Origin: Frigoribacterium sp. VKM Ac-2836
GTDB lineage: Bacteria; Actinomycetota; Actinomycetes; Actinomycetales; Microbacteriaceae
Length of the DNA: 64,000 bases
Reading direction: 5' to 3'
Assembly: GCF_013248995.1 (NCBI RefSeq)
Contig: NZ_JABRPK010000001.1
Span: forward strand, 372,001-436,000
The position numbers and the translations under genes are program-made. The notes below the pieces were generated by a model that was not told where the DNA came from, searched no databases, and was given only the letters and a program-made list of their open reading frames with translations. Positions 38,683-49,858 of this stretch are shown here, piece by piece. Position 1 is the first letter of the stretch; each line of letters opens with the position of its first letter.

Positions 38683-39383
38683 GGTGCCTCCGGGAGGGAA
38701 CGGTCGCGCGCCGGGGCGTGAACGGTGGGGGACGGACGGACGACGCCGTCGACGGCATCGGTGAGGGAGTCAACGCCGTCGGCGACGGGGTATTCCGTCG
38801 GCCCGCCGGGGTGCGTCGCCCGGTGACCCAGGTCGGGCCAGCCCGGTCGTGCCACCCGTGCGTCCCCCGGTCGCAGGCGTGCCTTCCAACAGAGGGGATG
38901 GCCGCCGTCCCGATCGGGGTGCAGCCCGGGGCCGACACCCTGGTAGGTGAAGCCCGTGCGACGGGCGACCGCGGCCGAGGCGTCGTTGCCGACGTATCCC
39001 TCCCAGAAGAGCTCGCGCAGTCCACCGGAGCCGAAGGCCCAATCGGCCACGAGGCCGAGGGCCTCGGTCATCAGCCCGTGACCGCGCGAGTCCGGTGCCG
39101 TCCAGAAACCCACGTCGGACGATCGGAGCCGCACGCTGATGATGCCCTCGAGTAGACCCGACCCCGGGCGCCGGAGCCCCCAGGTGAACTCACGCCCGGT
39201 CGCCCAGCCGTCGTCGACAATGCGACGGAGGAAGAACTCGGCATCCGACCGGTCGTAGGGCACGGGGACCGTGGTGAACCGCTGCAGCGTCTCGTCGCGG
39301 CAGGCGTCCACGATGGCCGGCACGTCGGCCGCGCTCGGCACCAGCAACTCGAGGGTCGGCGACGCGAGCACGAACGGCAGCAC
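38679..39383 (-). CDS. GNAT acetyltransferase (RimJ/RimL type)
   Basis: 234 residues. The N-terminal part reads LELLVPSAADVPAIVDACRD, followed by the acetyl-CoA loop DSRGHGLMTEALGLVADWAF and LFWEGYVGNDASAAVARRTGF, a clear GNAT fold of the ribosomal-protein-acetylase-like subgroup. The last 55 residues are a non-conserved tail. Substrate unknown. The GTG start is 2 bp after the trpS stop and the stop overlaps ribD, so it is a middle gene of the operon. Confidence 0.85.
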   Translation of the reverse strand: MLPFVLASPTLELLVPSAADVPAIVDACRDETLQRFTTVPVPYDRSDAEFFLRRIVDDGWATGREFTWGLRRPGSGLLEGIISVRLRSSDVGFWTAPDSRGHGLMTEALGLVADWAFGSGGLRELFWEGYVGNDASAAVARRTGFTYQGVGPGLHPDRDGGHPLCWKARLRPGDARVARPGWPDLGHRATHPGGPTEYPVADGVDSLTDAVDGVVRPSPTVHAPARDRSLPEAP

Positions 39384-39385
39384 GA

Positions 39386-41286
<1,901 letters not shown>

Positions 41287-41293
41287 GGGCTCC

Positions 41294-41299
41294 AGACTA
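41294..41299 (-). promoter_or_regulatory. -10 element of the xth-trpS-ribDA operon, leaderless
   Basis: TAGTCT on the minus strand, 7 nt before the xth ATG. GGAG in the 7-nt gap is too close to the ATG to be a normal ribosome binding site. Confidence 0.55.
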
Positions 41300-42457
41300 G
41301 CGGCGGGCACCGTCACGGGTGCCTTCCGGGGGGCCCGTGGGCGGGGCGTCGGGCGGGCTGCCCCGGCGGGCGACGCGCAGCGACCGCGAGAGCAGGCCGC
41401 GCGCGCCGACGACGAGACGTCCGCGGCGTGACCGGACCCGCGCCTCCTCGGCTCGCCGTTCGTCCTCGAGGCGCTGCAGGCGGGCCGCCTCCTGGTGCGG
41501 GTCGGCGAGGACGCCCAGGTCATCCATGCCGACGGCGATCCAGCCGGCGCTCAGCAGCAGCACCTGGCAGAGCAGGTTGATCACGATCAGCAGTCCGACG
41601 ATCGCCGCGAACGAGGCGACCAGGGGGTTCGAGCCCGTGGCGCGCAGCACGACGCCGCCGACCACCGTCAACGAGACGAACCCGGCCGCACCGATCATCG
41701 CCCCCGACAGCAGCCGCCGGAAGGGGATGTGCAGACCCGCCAGCACGCGGAACAACACGGCGAGCACCGCCGTCTCGAACACGAACACGAGGACGATGCC
41801 GACCACGCGCAACGTCGTCTCGCCGATGAGGGACCGGGTCGAGACGCCGACGCCGGACAACAGACCCGACACCGCCGTGGTGCTGACCAACGACAGCGTC
41901 GCCGAGACGACGACCGCGGCGCCGAAGGCCAGTGCCAGGCCGAGGTCACGCACGATCAGCCGGCCGAGGGGCGTCACGGGCTGCGGTGCCCGGAAGACGA
42001 TCCGCACGCAGTCGCGCATGCTGCCGAGCAGGGTGACGGCCGACACGAGCAGGCCGAGCAGGGCGACGGCTCCGGTCCACCCGAAGACCGACGCGTCGAG
42101 CAGCAGCTCGGGGTCGACGACGCCCGTGCCGTCGGCGTCCTGGATCAGCCCGGGAACGGCCGAGCGGATGAACACGATCAGTTCGTCCCGGAGCAGCTCG
42201 TCACCCGAGACCACGAAGCCTGCGACCGAGAAACCCACCCACAGGGCCGCGAACAGCGCGAACAGTGCCTGGTAGGTCAGTCCCGCGGCGAGCAACGGGC
42301 CCTTCGCGACGACGTGCCGTGCCAGCACCCGGGTGGGGCGAGAACCCACGACGCGCGACCCGGCCCGGCGGGCCCGTCCGGACGGGCCACTGACCGAGGA
42401 GGCGCCGATCGCCTCGACCGGGTCGGGCGTCGGTTCTCGAGTCCACGGCGCGTGCAT
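41297..42457 (-). CDS. YihY/virulence factor BrkB-family membrane protein
   Basis: 386 residues. After a roughly 45-residue basic N-terminus there are six hydrophobic segments (about 55-82, 130-150, 166-190, 212-236, 244-270, 278-305). GPLLAAGLTYQALFALFAALW and the glycine-rich later helices match the YihY/BrkB family, once called RNase BN by mistake; function remains uncertain. The C-terminus is a long basic cytoplasmic tail (from about 315) with EEARVRSRRGRL. The -10 TACCCT on the minus strand (42464-42469) is 6 nt before the ATG. Its end overlaps the xth promoter region. Confidence 0.85.
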   Translation of the reverse strand: MHAPWTREPTPDPVEAIGASSVSGPSGRARRAGSRVVGSRPTRVLARHVVAKGPLLAAGLTYQALFALFAALWVGFSVAGFVVSGDELLRDELIVFIRSAVPGLIQDADGTGVVDPELLLDASVFGWTGAVALLGLLVSAVTLLGSMRDCVRIVFRAPQPVTPLGRLIVRDLGLALAFGAAVVVSATLSLVSTTAVSGLLSGVGVSTRSLIGETTLRVVGIVLVFVFETAVLAVLFRVLAGLHIPFRRLLSGAMIGAAGFVSLTVVGGVVLRATGSNPLVASFAAIVGLLIVINLLCQVLLLSAGWIAVGMDDLGVLADPHQEAARLQRLEDERRAEEARVRSRRGRLVVGARGLLSRSLRVARRGSPPDAPPTGPPEGTRDGARR

Positions 42458-42463
42458 TCGTCC

Positions 42464-42469
42464 AGGGTA
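42464..42469 (-). promoter_or_regulatory. -10 element of the YihY-type gene, leaderless
   Basis: TACCCT on the minus strand, 6 nt before the ATG at 42457; same hexamer and spacing as the PBP gene. Confidence 0.55.
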
Positions 42470-42622
42470 GAGGCGGCCCGGGCAGGCGGTCCGGGCCTCC
42501 GGGTCCGAGCCGGAGATCGGAGCTGACCGGACCCCCGAGCGTTCCGTCTACGATGGACCGACCGTGGGCGTGCCCGGCGTTCCGCCGTACGTCCCCACCA
42601 TCGAGACTCGAAGAGGTTCACC

Positions 42623-44272
42623 GTGGCACTACAGGGCGTTGGCGTCGGACGTGGAGTGGCCGTCGGCCCCGTGAAGAAGATGCCCGATCCGCTGCCCGAG
42701 CCGGGCACCGACCCCCGCACGGCCGACGCGGCCGTCGAATATGACGCCGTGCTCACCGCCCTGACCGCCGTCGCCACCGACCTCACGGCGCGGGGCGAGA
42801 AGGCCGGCGGCGAGGCGAAGGACGTGCTCGACGCCCAGTCCCTGATGGCGCAGGACCCCACTCTCACGGACGACGTCAAGGCCCGCATCGACGACGGTCG
42901 CACCGGCGAACGCGCCGTCCACGAGGCCTTCGCGGCGTTCCAGGACTTGTTGGTCGGCATGGGCGGTTACATGGCCGAGCGCGCCACCGACCTCGGTGAC
43001 GTGGCGCAGCGCGTCATCGCCTCGCTGCGCGGGGTCCCCGCCCCGGGCGTGCCCGAGAGCGACACCCCGTTCGTCCTCGTCGCGCCCGACCTCGCCCCGG
43101 CCGACACCGCCCTGCTCGACCTCGACAAGGTGCTCGCGCTCGTCACCCGCGACGGCGGGCCCACCTCGCACACGGCCATCCTCGCCCGGTCGAAGTCGAT
43201 CCCCGCCATCGTCGGAGTGACCGGTGCACTCGACCTGGCCGACGGGACCGTCGTCGTGGCCGACGCCGCGAGCGGGGTCGTCACGGTGGACCCGTCCCCC
43301 GACGAGGTCGCCGAGGCCGAGAAGCGCATCGCCGACCGTGCGGCCGCGGCCGCAGCCCCGCTGACCGACGGGGCACTGGCCGACGGCCACGCCGTCCCGC
43401 TGCTCGCCAACCTCGGTGCGCCCGGCGAGGCCGCGGGCGCGGTCGAACTCGGTGCCGAGGGCGTGGGCCTGTTCCGCACCGAGTTCCTGTTCCTGGGCAA
43501 TTCGTCGGCGCCCACCGTCGAGAGCCAGACGGCGAGTTACACCGCGCTGCTCGAGGCCTTCCCGGGCAAGAAGGTCGTGGTCCGCGCCCTCGATGCGGGC
43601 GCCGACAAGCCGCTCAGCTTCCTGAACGACGCTCACGAGGAGAACCCGGCGCTCGGTCTTCGCGGCCTCCGTGCGTTGCGGGTCAAAGAAGACATCCTGC
43701 GCGACCAGTTGACCGCGCTCGCGGCGGCACAGGCCGCGACGACCGCCGACCTCTGGGTCATGGCACCCATGGTCAGCGACGCGGAAGAGACCGAGTACTT
43801 CGTCACCCTGGGCCGTGAACTCGGTCTCAAGACCGTCGGAGTGATGGCCGAGGTCCCGTCGCTCGCCGTCCTGGCCGACCAGATCTTCGCCCGTGCCGAC
43901 TTCGTCAGCGTGGGCACCAACGACTTGACGCAGTACACGATGGCCGCCGACCGCATGCTCGGTTCCGTCGCCGCCTACCAGGACCCGTGGCACCCGGCCG
44001 TGCTGCGCCTGGTCAAGTCACTCGGCGACGCCGGGGCGACGGCGGGCAAGCCGGTGGGCATCTGCGGCGAGGCCGCGGCCGACCCGCTCCTCGCCGTCGT
44101 GCTCGTCGGTCTCGGGGCCACCACGCTCTCGATGACGCCGGCCGCGCTGGCCGACGTCCGACTCGAGCTCTCCCGGTACACCCTCGACCAGGCCCGTCGA
44201 CTCGCGGCCGCCGCGATCGCCGCGACCACCGCCGCCGGCGCACGAGAGGCAGCCGAGGCCGTCAGCGTCTGA
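42623..44272 (+). CDS. ptsI: PTS enzyme I (phosphoenolpyruvate-protein phosphotransferase)
   Basis: 549 residues. It transfers phosphate from PEP to HPr and starts all PTS sugar uptake. The phosphorylated histidine is H183 in GGPTSHTAILARS. The PEP-binding barrel has GVGLFRTEFLF, ALDAGADKPLSFL, MAPMVSDAEE, SVGTNDLTQYTMAADR and GKPVGICGEAAADP. The GTG start has GAAGAGG upstream. TACGAT (42549-42554) may be the -10. No HPr gene is adjacent. The PTS IIA and IIB proteins at 61-62 kb could receive phosphate from this pathway. Confidence 0.95.
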   Translation: MALQGVGVGRGVAVGPVKKMPDPLPEPGTDPRTADAAVEYDAVLTALTAVATDLTARGEKAGGEAKDVLDAQSLMAQDPTLTDDVKARIDDGRTGERAVHEAFAAFQDLLVGMGGYMAERATDLGDVAQRVIASLRGVPAPGVPESDTPFVLVAPDLAPADTALLDLDKVLALVTRDGGPTSHTAILARSKSIPAIVGVTGALDLADGTVVVADAASGVVTVDPSPDEVAEAEKRIADRAAAAAAPLTDGALADGHAVPLLANLGAPGEAAGAVELGAEGVGLFRTEFLFLGNSSAPTVESQTASYTALLEAFPGKKVVVRALDAGADKPLSFLNDAHEENPALGLRGLRALRVKEDILRDQLTALAAAQAATTADLWVMAPMVSDAEETEYFVTLGRELGLKTVGVMAEVPSLAVLADQIFARADFVSVGTNDLTQYTMAADRMLGSVAAYQDPWHPAVLRLVKSLGDAGATAGKPVGICGEAAADPLLAVVLVGLGATTLSMTPAALADVRLELSRYTLDQARRLAAAAIAATTAAGAREAAEAVSV

Positions 44273-44305
44273 GCCCGGCGCAGAATTCGCCGGACCCGGT
44301 CGAGC

Positions 44306-45049
44306 TCAGTTCGCGGCCATCTCCGCACGACGATGGTCCAGGTGGTCGGCGAGCTCGCCCCAGGCGACGACCACGTCGCGGAGCGCGCCGGCCGTGGCCT
44401 CGTCGAGCACCGAGACGAGGCCGCGGGGGTCGTCAACGAGGACGAGCGCGCTCGAACGTGACAGCACCGCGTACGACGACGATCGGTCGCCGACGGGGGC
44501 GTTCGTGCCCCGCAGTTCGAGGTGCAGGCGGCCCGACGACCGGGTCAAGCGGGCCCGCACGGGGTCGCCGTCCGATGCGAAGAACTCGGCCAGCGCCTCC
44601 CGGTCGTCCGACAGGACGTCACGCTCCCACCCGTTCTCGGCCAGTCGTGAATCGGCACCGGCCACCGATTGCCAGAGGACGACCGATCTCTCGGTCGGCG
44701 AGGCTCCAGGGCGCAGGCCGAAGCGCGCCTCGAGGTTGTCGGCGACGGCGGCGGCCACCGCTGCGCGGTCGACCGACGACGGCGGATCGAGCCTGTCCAC
44801 GACGACGGAGACGACGGCGTCCAGCTCGCGCGGCCAGATCGACACCCGGGTCTCGTCCAGCAGGCGGTCGTGTTCACCCGAGAGCAAGGCCTTCTCGGCG
44901 AGCTCGTCGAGGCGGGCCAGGGCCCGTCCGAGCTCGCGGTCGGCCGTGGGTCGCAGGGACGGTCTGGTCCGCAGCGCTCTCGCGAAGGCGCGACGGCGTT
45001 CTCGCTGGTCGACGGGCTGCTCGCCGTTGCGGTACGGACGTCGCCTCAC
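44306..45049 (-). CDS. Hypothetical protein, translationally coupled to an upstream short ORF
   Basis: 247 residues; no family recognised. The N-terminus is very basic (VRRRPYRNGEQPVDQRERRR), then come helical, charged stretches (ELGRALARLDELAEKALLSG) and a C-terminal region with YAVLSRSSALVLVDDPRG. No signal peptide or membrane segment. The open frame extends 45 codons further upstream, but those codons (CTA, ACA, CCT, CAT, GCA) have poor third-position GC. The GTG at 45049 instead overlaps the stop of a well-formed 20-codon ORF in GTGA. It is convergent with ptsI and divergent from the DUF6177 gene, with about 190 bp between the two starts. Confidence 0.6.
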   Translation of the reverse strand: MRRRPYRNGEQPVDQRERRRAFARALRTRPSLRPTADRELGRALARLDELAEKALLSGEHDRLLDETRVSIWPRELDAVVSVVVDRLDPPSSVDRAAVAAAVADNLEARFGLRPGASPTERSVVLWQSVAGADSRLAENGWERDVLSDDREALAEFFASDGDPVRARLTRSSGRLHLELRGTNAPVGDRSSSYAVLSRSSALVLVDDPRGLVSVLDEATAGALRDVVVAWGELADHLDHRRAEMAAN

Positions 45050-45108
45050 GAGATCTCTCGCAGGGCGGACCGGCGGGGCCGTCGGTCGAGACGTCGGACG
45101 TCGTGCAT
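45046..45108 (-). CDS. 20-codon upstream ORF (possible leader peptide)
   Basis: ATG at 45108 on the minus strand, with GAGAGGC 5 nt upstream, opens a 20-residue frame ([20 protein letters not shown]) ending in TGA that overlaps the GTG of the next gene. Seven arginines. Third positions are GC-rich, unlike the alternative frame through the same bases. TAGGCT (minus strand, 45148-45153) would start a transcript near 45141, giving a 33-nt leader. It could be a regulatory leader or simply a coupling device. Confidence 0.5.
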   Translation of the reverse strand: MHDVRRLDRRPRRSALREIS

Positions 45109-45238
45109 GGCGTGCCTCTCGAGGGTCTGTGGCGATGACGGGCACCCAGCCTAGGCCGCCCGAGCCGTCCCGGGCCGTGCTCATCCGAGTCCGCCGTGCA
45201 TCCGGTCACCGCCGTCCGGCACGGAGCAGTATCGAGTA

Positions 45239-46354
45239 GTGGGCACCCCAATCCGACACCCGTTGGTCGACGCGATCACGTCGCGCGCCATCCGGGTCGA
45301 CAGCAGGGCCCGTGTCGTCCGACTCAGTCGTCCGCTCGCGGACCTCCTCGGCCGACCCACGACGAGTCGACGTGTCGTGCTGGTGACCAGCGAGCGGTCG
45401 CGCCTCACGGTCGGACTCCGAGCCGCGCTGGTCGCCGCCGGGGGAGTCTGGGCCGTCCACGACGACCAGGACCGCCTGCGCGACGGCCTCACGGGCGTGC
45501 CCTACGAGGACGTGGACGCCGCCGCCACCGTGGCGGAGGCCGAGCCCGCCGCGGGGCTGGTCGCCGAGCGGCTGCTGGTCATCGCCGACGCGGTCGACAC
45601 GACGTGCCAGCTCAGTGTCGACCTGACGATGCTGCACCGGGCCTCACACGACACGAGCCTGGGAGGCGCGGTCGAGATCCTGGGAGCAGCCGCCTCGGGC
45701 ACCGTGCCCACCCGGTGGGGCACCACCGAGCCCCTCGGGCACGTCTGGGACCGGTGGGTCCTGACCCAGCACGCCCGCCATCAGGCACCCGAGACCGTGC
45801 GGGTCGTCGTCGAGGGCCCGCACCTGTCGGCGACGATCACCGCGCGGGTCACCGAGCACGGCATCGAAGAGACCACGGCCCTGACGGTCGACGTGACCGA
45901 GGGCTCGCTCGACGACGCGATCGCCCGGTTGACCGACGCCCTCGGCCGCATCGCCGAGTCGTCGCTGCCGACCTTCGCCCTGGTCATCGCCCGCGAGGGC
46001 GAGTCCGACCGGTGCGTCCGGGCGGTGACGTACCCGCCGCCGAACCCGGTCGCCCTGCTGATCGGGGCACCGTCCGTCCGGCGGCTCGGCCTCGAGCGCT
46101 CGGCACTGGACGCCGAACGGCCGGTCGTCGTGGTGGGCCGACCGCGTCTGCCCGCCTACGTCGTCCCCCTGGGCGACGCAGCCACCTCGGGGTGGAACGC
46201 CCTGCACCGTACCCTCGAGGCCGTCGGCCCCGAGCGGCTCGCCCAACTCGTCGCCAGCCCCCTGCTTCAGGCGTGGGAGGAAGACCTGCACGAACTCGAC
46301 CTGTTGCACGAGAGCACGACGGAGGCCGAGCGTCCGGTCGAGGACGAGTCCTGA
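45239..46354 (+). CDS. DUF6177 family protein
   Basis: 371 residues. It begins with the family's opening (HPLVDAITSRAIRVDSRARV, then RPLADLLGRP) and continues RRVVLVTSERSRLTVGLRAALV, with GTVPTRWGTTEPLGHVWDRWVLTQHAR in the middle and VRVVVEGPHLSATITARVT later. I recognise this as DUF6177, an actinobacterial family of unknown function. No membrane segment or signal peptide. CAGTAT is 6 nt before the GTG at 45239, suggesting a leaderless start. It is followed by a one-base overlap (TGATG) with a small gene, so the two form an operon. Confidence 0.75.
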   Translation: MGTPIRHPLVDAITSRAIRVDSRARVVRLSRPLADLLGRPTTSRRVVLVTSERSRLTVGLRAALVAAGGVWAVHDDQDRLRDGLTGVPYEDVDAAATVAEAEPAAGLVAERLLVIADAVDTTCQLSVDLTMLHRASHDTSLGGAVEILGAAASGTVPTRWGTTEPLGHVWDRWVLTQHARHQAPETVRVVVEGPHLSATITARVTEHGIEETTALTVDVTEGSLDDAIARLTDALGRIAESSLPTFALVIAREGESDRCVRAVTYPPPNPVALLIGAPSVRRLGLERSALDAERPVVVVGRPRLPAYVVPLGDAATSGWNALHRTLEAVGPERLAQLVASPLLQAWEEDLHELDLLHESTTEAERPVEDES

Positions 46355-46701
46355 TGCCCCGCGACATCACCATCCTGAGCCCGCACGTCTACGACCAGCT
46401 CGATCTCGTGACTGCCGCTCACGCGGTCGACAGTTCGTTCGGCGTGCGCGAGATCGACGGTGGAGACGCCCTGCAGGTGTTCGCGGCGGGGGGCGTGCCC
46501 CTCCTCACGATCTATCAGGCGGCCGAGCTGACCCAGGTGGACGAGCTCGACCGTCTCCTGCCCGACCCGCCCTCGGTGCGCCTCCCGGTGTTCTGGATCG
46601 ACGCCGTCGCCCCGATGGGCGACGAAGGAGAGACCGGAGTCTCGGTCGCCCTCCGGCTCGCCCTCGGCCTCGAGGCCGCGTGCATCGTCGAGGACGACTG
46701 A
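46354..46701 (+). CDS. Small acidic hypothetical protein downstream of DUF6177
   Basis: 115 residues, starting MPRDITILSPHVYDQLDLVT and rich in Asp/Glu (ends GLEAACIVEDD). The sequence looks like a compact alpha/beta domain with FGVREIDGGDALQVFAAGGVP and LLTIYQAAEL. Its ATG overlaps the DUF6177 stop by one base. No family recognised. A small acidic partner encoded right after a larger protein could be a binding partner or immunity-like protein, but nothing in the sequence proves it. A 15-bp hairpin follows. Confidence 0.7.
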   Translation: MPRDITILSPHVYDQLDLVTAAHAVDSSFGVREIDGGDALQVFAAGGVPLLTIYQAAELTQVDELDRLLPDPPSVRLPVFWIDAVAPMGDEGETGVSVALRLALGLEAACIVEDD

Positions 46702-46727
46702 CGCCGCAGCGTCCTCAGGCCACGGAT

Positions 46728-46759
46728 GAGGGCCCGACCACCTCGGTGGTCGGGCCCTC
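46728..46759. terminator. Hairpin between convergent small gene and sdhB
   Basis: GAGGGCCCGACCACC (46728-46742) pairs perfectly with GGTGGTCGGGCCCTC (46745-46759) around a 2-nt apex. No U-tract on either strand. Confidence 0.8.
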
Positions 46760-46780
46760 CTCCGTATGGTCGGTCGGGTG

Positions 46781-47536
46781 TCAGGCCCGGCCGCGCAGGA
46801 CCGCCTGCTTGACCTCGGCGATCGCCTGGGTGACCTGGATGCCCCGCGGGCACGCTTCGGTGCAGTTGAAGGTGGTGCGGCATCGCCACACGCCCTCTTT
46901 GTCGTTGAGGATGTCGAGGCGCACCTGGGCGCCCTCGTCGCGGGAGTCGAAGATGAAGCGGTGCGCGTTCACGATCGCTGCCGGGCCGAAGTACTGGCCG
47001 TCGGTCCAGAACACCGGGCAGCTCGACGTGCAGGCGGCGCAGAGGATGCACTTGGTCGTGTCGTCGAACCGCTCGCGCTGGGTGGCGCTCTGCAGGCGCT
47101 CCTTCTCGGGCTTCGACGAGGCCATCAAGAACGGCTGGATCTCGCGGTACGACTGGAAGAAGGGCTCCATGTCGACGACGAGGTCCTTCTCGAGGGGAAG
47201 ACCCTTGATGGCCTCCACGTAGATCGGCTGCGAGATGTCGAGGTCTTTGATGAGGGTCTTGCAGGCCAGCCGGTTGCGACCGTTGATGCGCATCGCGTCC
47301 GAACCGCAGACGCCGTGGGCGCAGGACCTGCGGAAGGTCAGCGAACCGTCTTGTTCCCACTTGATCTGGTGCAGGGCGTCCAGCACGCGGTCGGTGGGCA
47401 GCACCTGCACGTCGAAGTCCTGCCAGCGGGGCTCGTCGTCGACCTCGGGGTCGTACCGACGGATGATGAGCGTGGCCGTGAACGTGGGGACGGCGTCGGA
47501 GCCCTGGGGCTTGTTCTCGAGGACAGCGGTGCTCAT
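46781..47536 (-). CDS. sdhB: Succinate dehydrogenase iron-sulfur subunit
   Basis: 251 residues. It carries electrons from the flavin of SdhA to quinone. Three cluster motifs are visible: CAHGVCGSDAM with the later cysteine for 2Fe-2S (about 71-92), CILCAACTSSCP (about 162-173) for 4Fe-4S, and CRTTFNCTEACP (about 217-228) for 3Fe-4S. Full length. It starts one base after the sdhA stop and ends the operon at a hairpin. Confidence 0.96.
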   Translation of the reverse strand: MSTAVLENKPQGSDAVPTFTATLIIRRYDPEVDDEPRWQDFDVQVLPTDRVLDALHQIKWEQDGSLTFRRSCAHGVCGSDAMRINGRNRLACKTLIKDLDISQPIYVEAIKGLPLEKDLVVDMEPFFQSYREIQPFLMASSKPEKERLQSATQRERFDDTTKCILCAACTSSCPVFWTDGQYFGPAAIVNAHRFIFDSRDEGAQVRLDILNDKEGVWRCRTTFNCTEACPRGIQVTQAIAEVKQAVLRGRA

Positions 47537-47537
47537 G

Positions 47538-49346
47538 TCAGTACTTCCGTTCCATCGGCTGGTAGTTCGTGATCACGACGGGCTTGGTGTCGAGGCGGAT
47601 GTGGTCGCCGGCCAGCGACGAGTGCGCGTCGCCGGTGAGGTAGGCCATCGTGTGGACGAGCCAGTTCGCGTCGTCGCGCGTGGGGTAGTCCTCGCGGAAG
47701 TGTCCGCCGCGGCTCTCCTGTCGCGAACGCGCCGAGTAGACGACGACCTCGGCGAGGTCGAGCAGGAAGCCCAGTTCGATGGCCTCGAGCAGGTCGGTGT
47801 TGAAGCGCTTGCCCTTGTCCTGCACCGAGATGTTCTTGAACCGCTCTCGCAGGTCGGCGATCACGTGGGTGACCTCGTCGAGCGTCTCTTCGGTTCGGAA
47901 CACCTGGGCGTTGCGGTCCATGCTGTCCTGCAGCTCTTTGCGCAGCGTCGCGATGCGCTCGGTGCCCGTCGCGTTGCGGACGTCCTCGACGAGACCGCGG
48001 ACGAAGGCGGCGGGGTCGTGGGGGAGCGGCACGAACGGGGCGTCCTTGACGAACTCGACCGCGTTGTTGCCGGCCCGCTTGCCGAACACGTTGATGTCGA
48101 GCAGCGAGTTCGTCCCCAGGCGGTTCGAGCCGTGCACGCTGACGCAAGCGCACTCGCCGGCGGCGTAGAGGCCGGGAACGACCGTCGTGTTGTCGCGCAG
48201 CACCTCGGCCTTGACGTTGGTCGGGATGCCACCCATGGCGTAGTGGGCCGTCGGCAGGACCGGCACCGGCTCGGTGTAGGGCTCGACACCGAGGTAGGTG
48301 CGGGCGAACTCGGTGATGTCCGGGAGCTTCGCGTCGATCACGGCCGGATCGAGGTGGGTGATGTCGAGGTAGACGTAGTCCTTGTGCGGACCCGCCCCTC
48401 GGCCCTCTCGGATCTCGGTCGCCATGCAGCGCGCCACGATGTCACGTGGTGCCAGGTCTTTGATGGTGGGGGCGTAGCGCTCCATGAAGCGCTCGCCCTC
48501 GCTGTTGCGGAGGATCGCGCCCTCGCCGCGGGCGGCTTCGCTCAACAGGATGCCGAGACCGGCCAGGCCGGTCGGGTGGAACTGGAAGAACTCCATGTCT
48601 TCGAGCGGCAGGCCCTTGCGCCAGATGATGCCCACGCCGTCACCCGTGAGCGTGTGCGCGTTCGAGGTCGTCTTGTAGATCTTGCCGAAGCCACCCGTGG
48701 CGAAGATCACGGCCTTGCCCTGGAAGACGTGCAGGTCACCCGTCGACAGCTCGTAGGCGATGACCCCGGCGGGGCGCTCCTCGCCGTCGATCTCTCCCAT
48801 GATGAGGTCGAGGACGTAGAACTCGTTGAAGAAGTTGATGCCGTGCTTGACGCAGTTCTGGTACAGGGTCTGCAGGATCATGTGGCCGGTGCGGTCGGCG
48901 GCGTAGCAGGCCCGACGCACGGGGTTCTTGCCGTGTTCGGCCGTGTGTCCGCCGAAGCGTCGCTGGTCGATCTTGCCCTCGGGGGTGCGGTTGAAGGGCA
49001 GGCCCATGTTCTCGAGGTCGAGGACGGCGTCGATGGCCTCTTTGGCGAGGATCTCGGCGGCGTCCTGATCGACGAGGTAGTCCCCGCCCTTGACGGTGTC
49101 GAAGGTGTGCCACTCCCAGTTGTCGTCCTCGACGTTGGCGAGGGCGGCGGCCATGCCGCCCTGGGCCGCGCCGGTGTGCGAGCGCGTCGGGTAGAGCTTC
49201 GAGATGACCGCGGTGCTGGCGTTGGGGCCCGCCTCGATGGCTGCTCTCATGCCCGCACCCCCGGCCCCGACGATGACGATGTCGTGCTGGTGGTAGTGGA
49301 CGCCGTCGACGACGGTGCTGGTGGGTTCGGGGGAGGGTGTGGTCAC
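47538..49346 (-). CDS. sdhA: Succinate dehydrogenase flavoprotein subunit
   Basis: 602 residues. It oxidises succinate to fumarate. FAD binding starts at [17 protein letters not shown] (about 24-40); the histidine that covalently holds FAD is in [15 protein letters not shown]. The active site segment is [21 protein letters not shown], followed by [15 protein letters not shown] and [21 protein letters not shown]. The GTG at 49346 with GGAAAG upstream fits the family N-terminus. It sits between sdhD (58 bp) and sdhB (1 bp). Confidence 0.97.
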   Translation of the reverse strand: MTTPSPEPTSTVVDGVHYHQHDIVIVGAGGAGMRAAIEAGPNASTAVISKLYPTRSHTGAAQGGMAAALANVEDDNWEWHTFDTVKGGDYLVDQDAAEILAKEAIDAVLDLENMGLPFNRTPEGKIDQRRFGGHTAEHGKNPVRRACYAADRTGHMILQTLYQNCVKHGINFFNEFYVLDLIMGEIDGEERPAGVIAYELSTGDLHVFQGKAVIFATGGFGKIYKTTSNAHTLTGDGVGIIWRKGLPLEDMEFFQFHPTGLAGLGILLSEAARGEGAILRNSEGERFMERYAPTIKDLAPRDIVARCMATEIREGRGAGPHKDYVYLDITHLDPAVIDAKLPDITEFARTYLGVEPYTEPVPVLPTAHYAMGGIPTNVKAEVLRDNTTVVPGLYAAGECACVSVHGSNRLGTNSLLDINVFGKRAGNNAVEFVKDAPFVPLPHDPAAFVRGLVEDVRNATGTERIATLRKELQDSMDRNAQVFRTEETLDEVTHVIADLRERFKNISVQDKGKRFNTDLLEAIELGFLLDLAEVVVYSARSRQESRGGHFREDYPTRDDANWLVHTMAYLTGDAHSSLAGDHIRLDTKPVVITNYQPMERKY

Positions 49347-49404
49347 GGTTCTTTCCGGTGATGGACGTGCGGCCGGGGGCCGGAGTGGACGGTGGGCCGG
49401 GTGC

Positions 49405-49854
49405 TCAGCCGGCGCTGCAGAACGACGGCAGCAGGTCGGCCGGGGCGTTCGCGGGGCAGGGGTCGAACGTGTAGATCACGAGCGTGCCGAGGACGAGCAG
49501 CACGACCGTCGACACGAGCAGCGTGACGAGTAGCACCTTGCGCACCATGGGCTTCGACACGTAGTCGTTGACGATCGTGCGCATGCCGTTCGTGCCGTGG
49601 ATCAGCGCGAGCCAGAGCAGCAGGGTGTCGTAGACCTGCCAGAACGGGCTGGCCCACTTGCCGGCCACGAAGGCGAAGTCGATGGCCTTGACGCCACCCT
49701 CGCTCGCGAGCAGGTTGATGAAGAGGTGGCCGAACACGAGCACGACGAGCAGCAGGCCGCTGGCGCGCATGTAGATCCAGCCCCACTTCTCGTAGTTGGT
49801 GGTGCGCTGGGCCGCACGGGCCGAGCGCGGGGCTTCGACGGTCTGGGTGGTCAT
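49405..49854 (-). CDS. sdhD: Succinate dehydrogenase membrane anchor subunit
   Basis: 149 residues. Three membrane segments (about 28-50, 73-93, 104-128) with HLFINLL and [17 protein letters not shown], whose histidine and following RxxxxDY are the usual haem/quinone-site features of SdhD. The start is 4 bp after the sdhC stop. It anchors SdhAB to the cytoplasmic membrane. Confidence 0.93.
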   Translation of the reverse strand: MTTQTVEAPRSARAAQRTTNYEKWGWIYMRASGLLLVVLVFGHLFINLLASEGGVKAIDFAFVAGKWASPFWQVYDTLLLWLALIHGTNGMRTIVNDYVSKPMVRKVLLVTLLVSTVVLLVLGTLVIYTFDPCPANAPADLLPSFCSAG

Positions 49855-49858
49855 GGCT

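Noticed and set aside
45050-45184. N-terminal extension of the hypothetical gene to the ATG at 45184
   Set aside because: Codon use in the extension is unlike the gene body, and a better-formed short ORF in another frame occupies the same bases.
47235-49361. Open frame of about 700 codons opposite sdhA
   Set aside because: Repetitive Val/Glu/Asp-rich composition typical of an antisense shadow. sdhA on the other strand carries all catalytic motifs.
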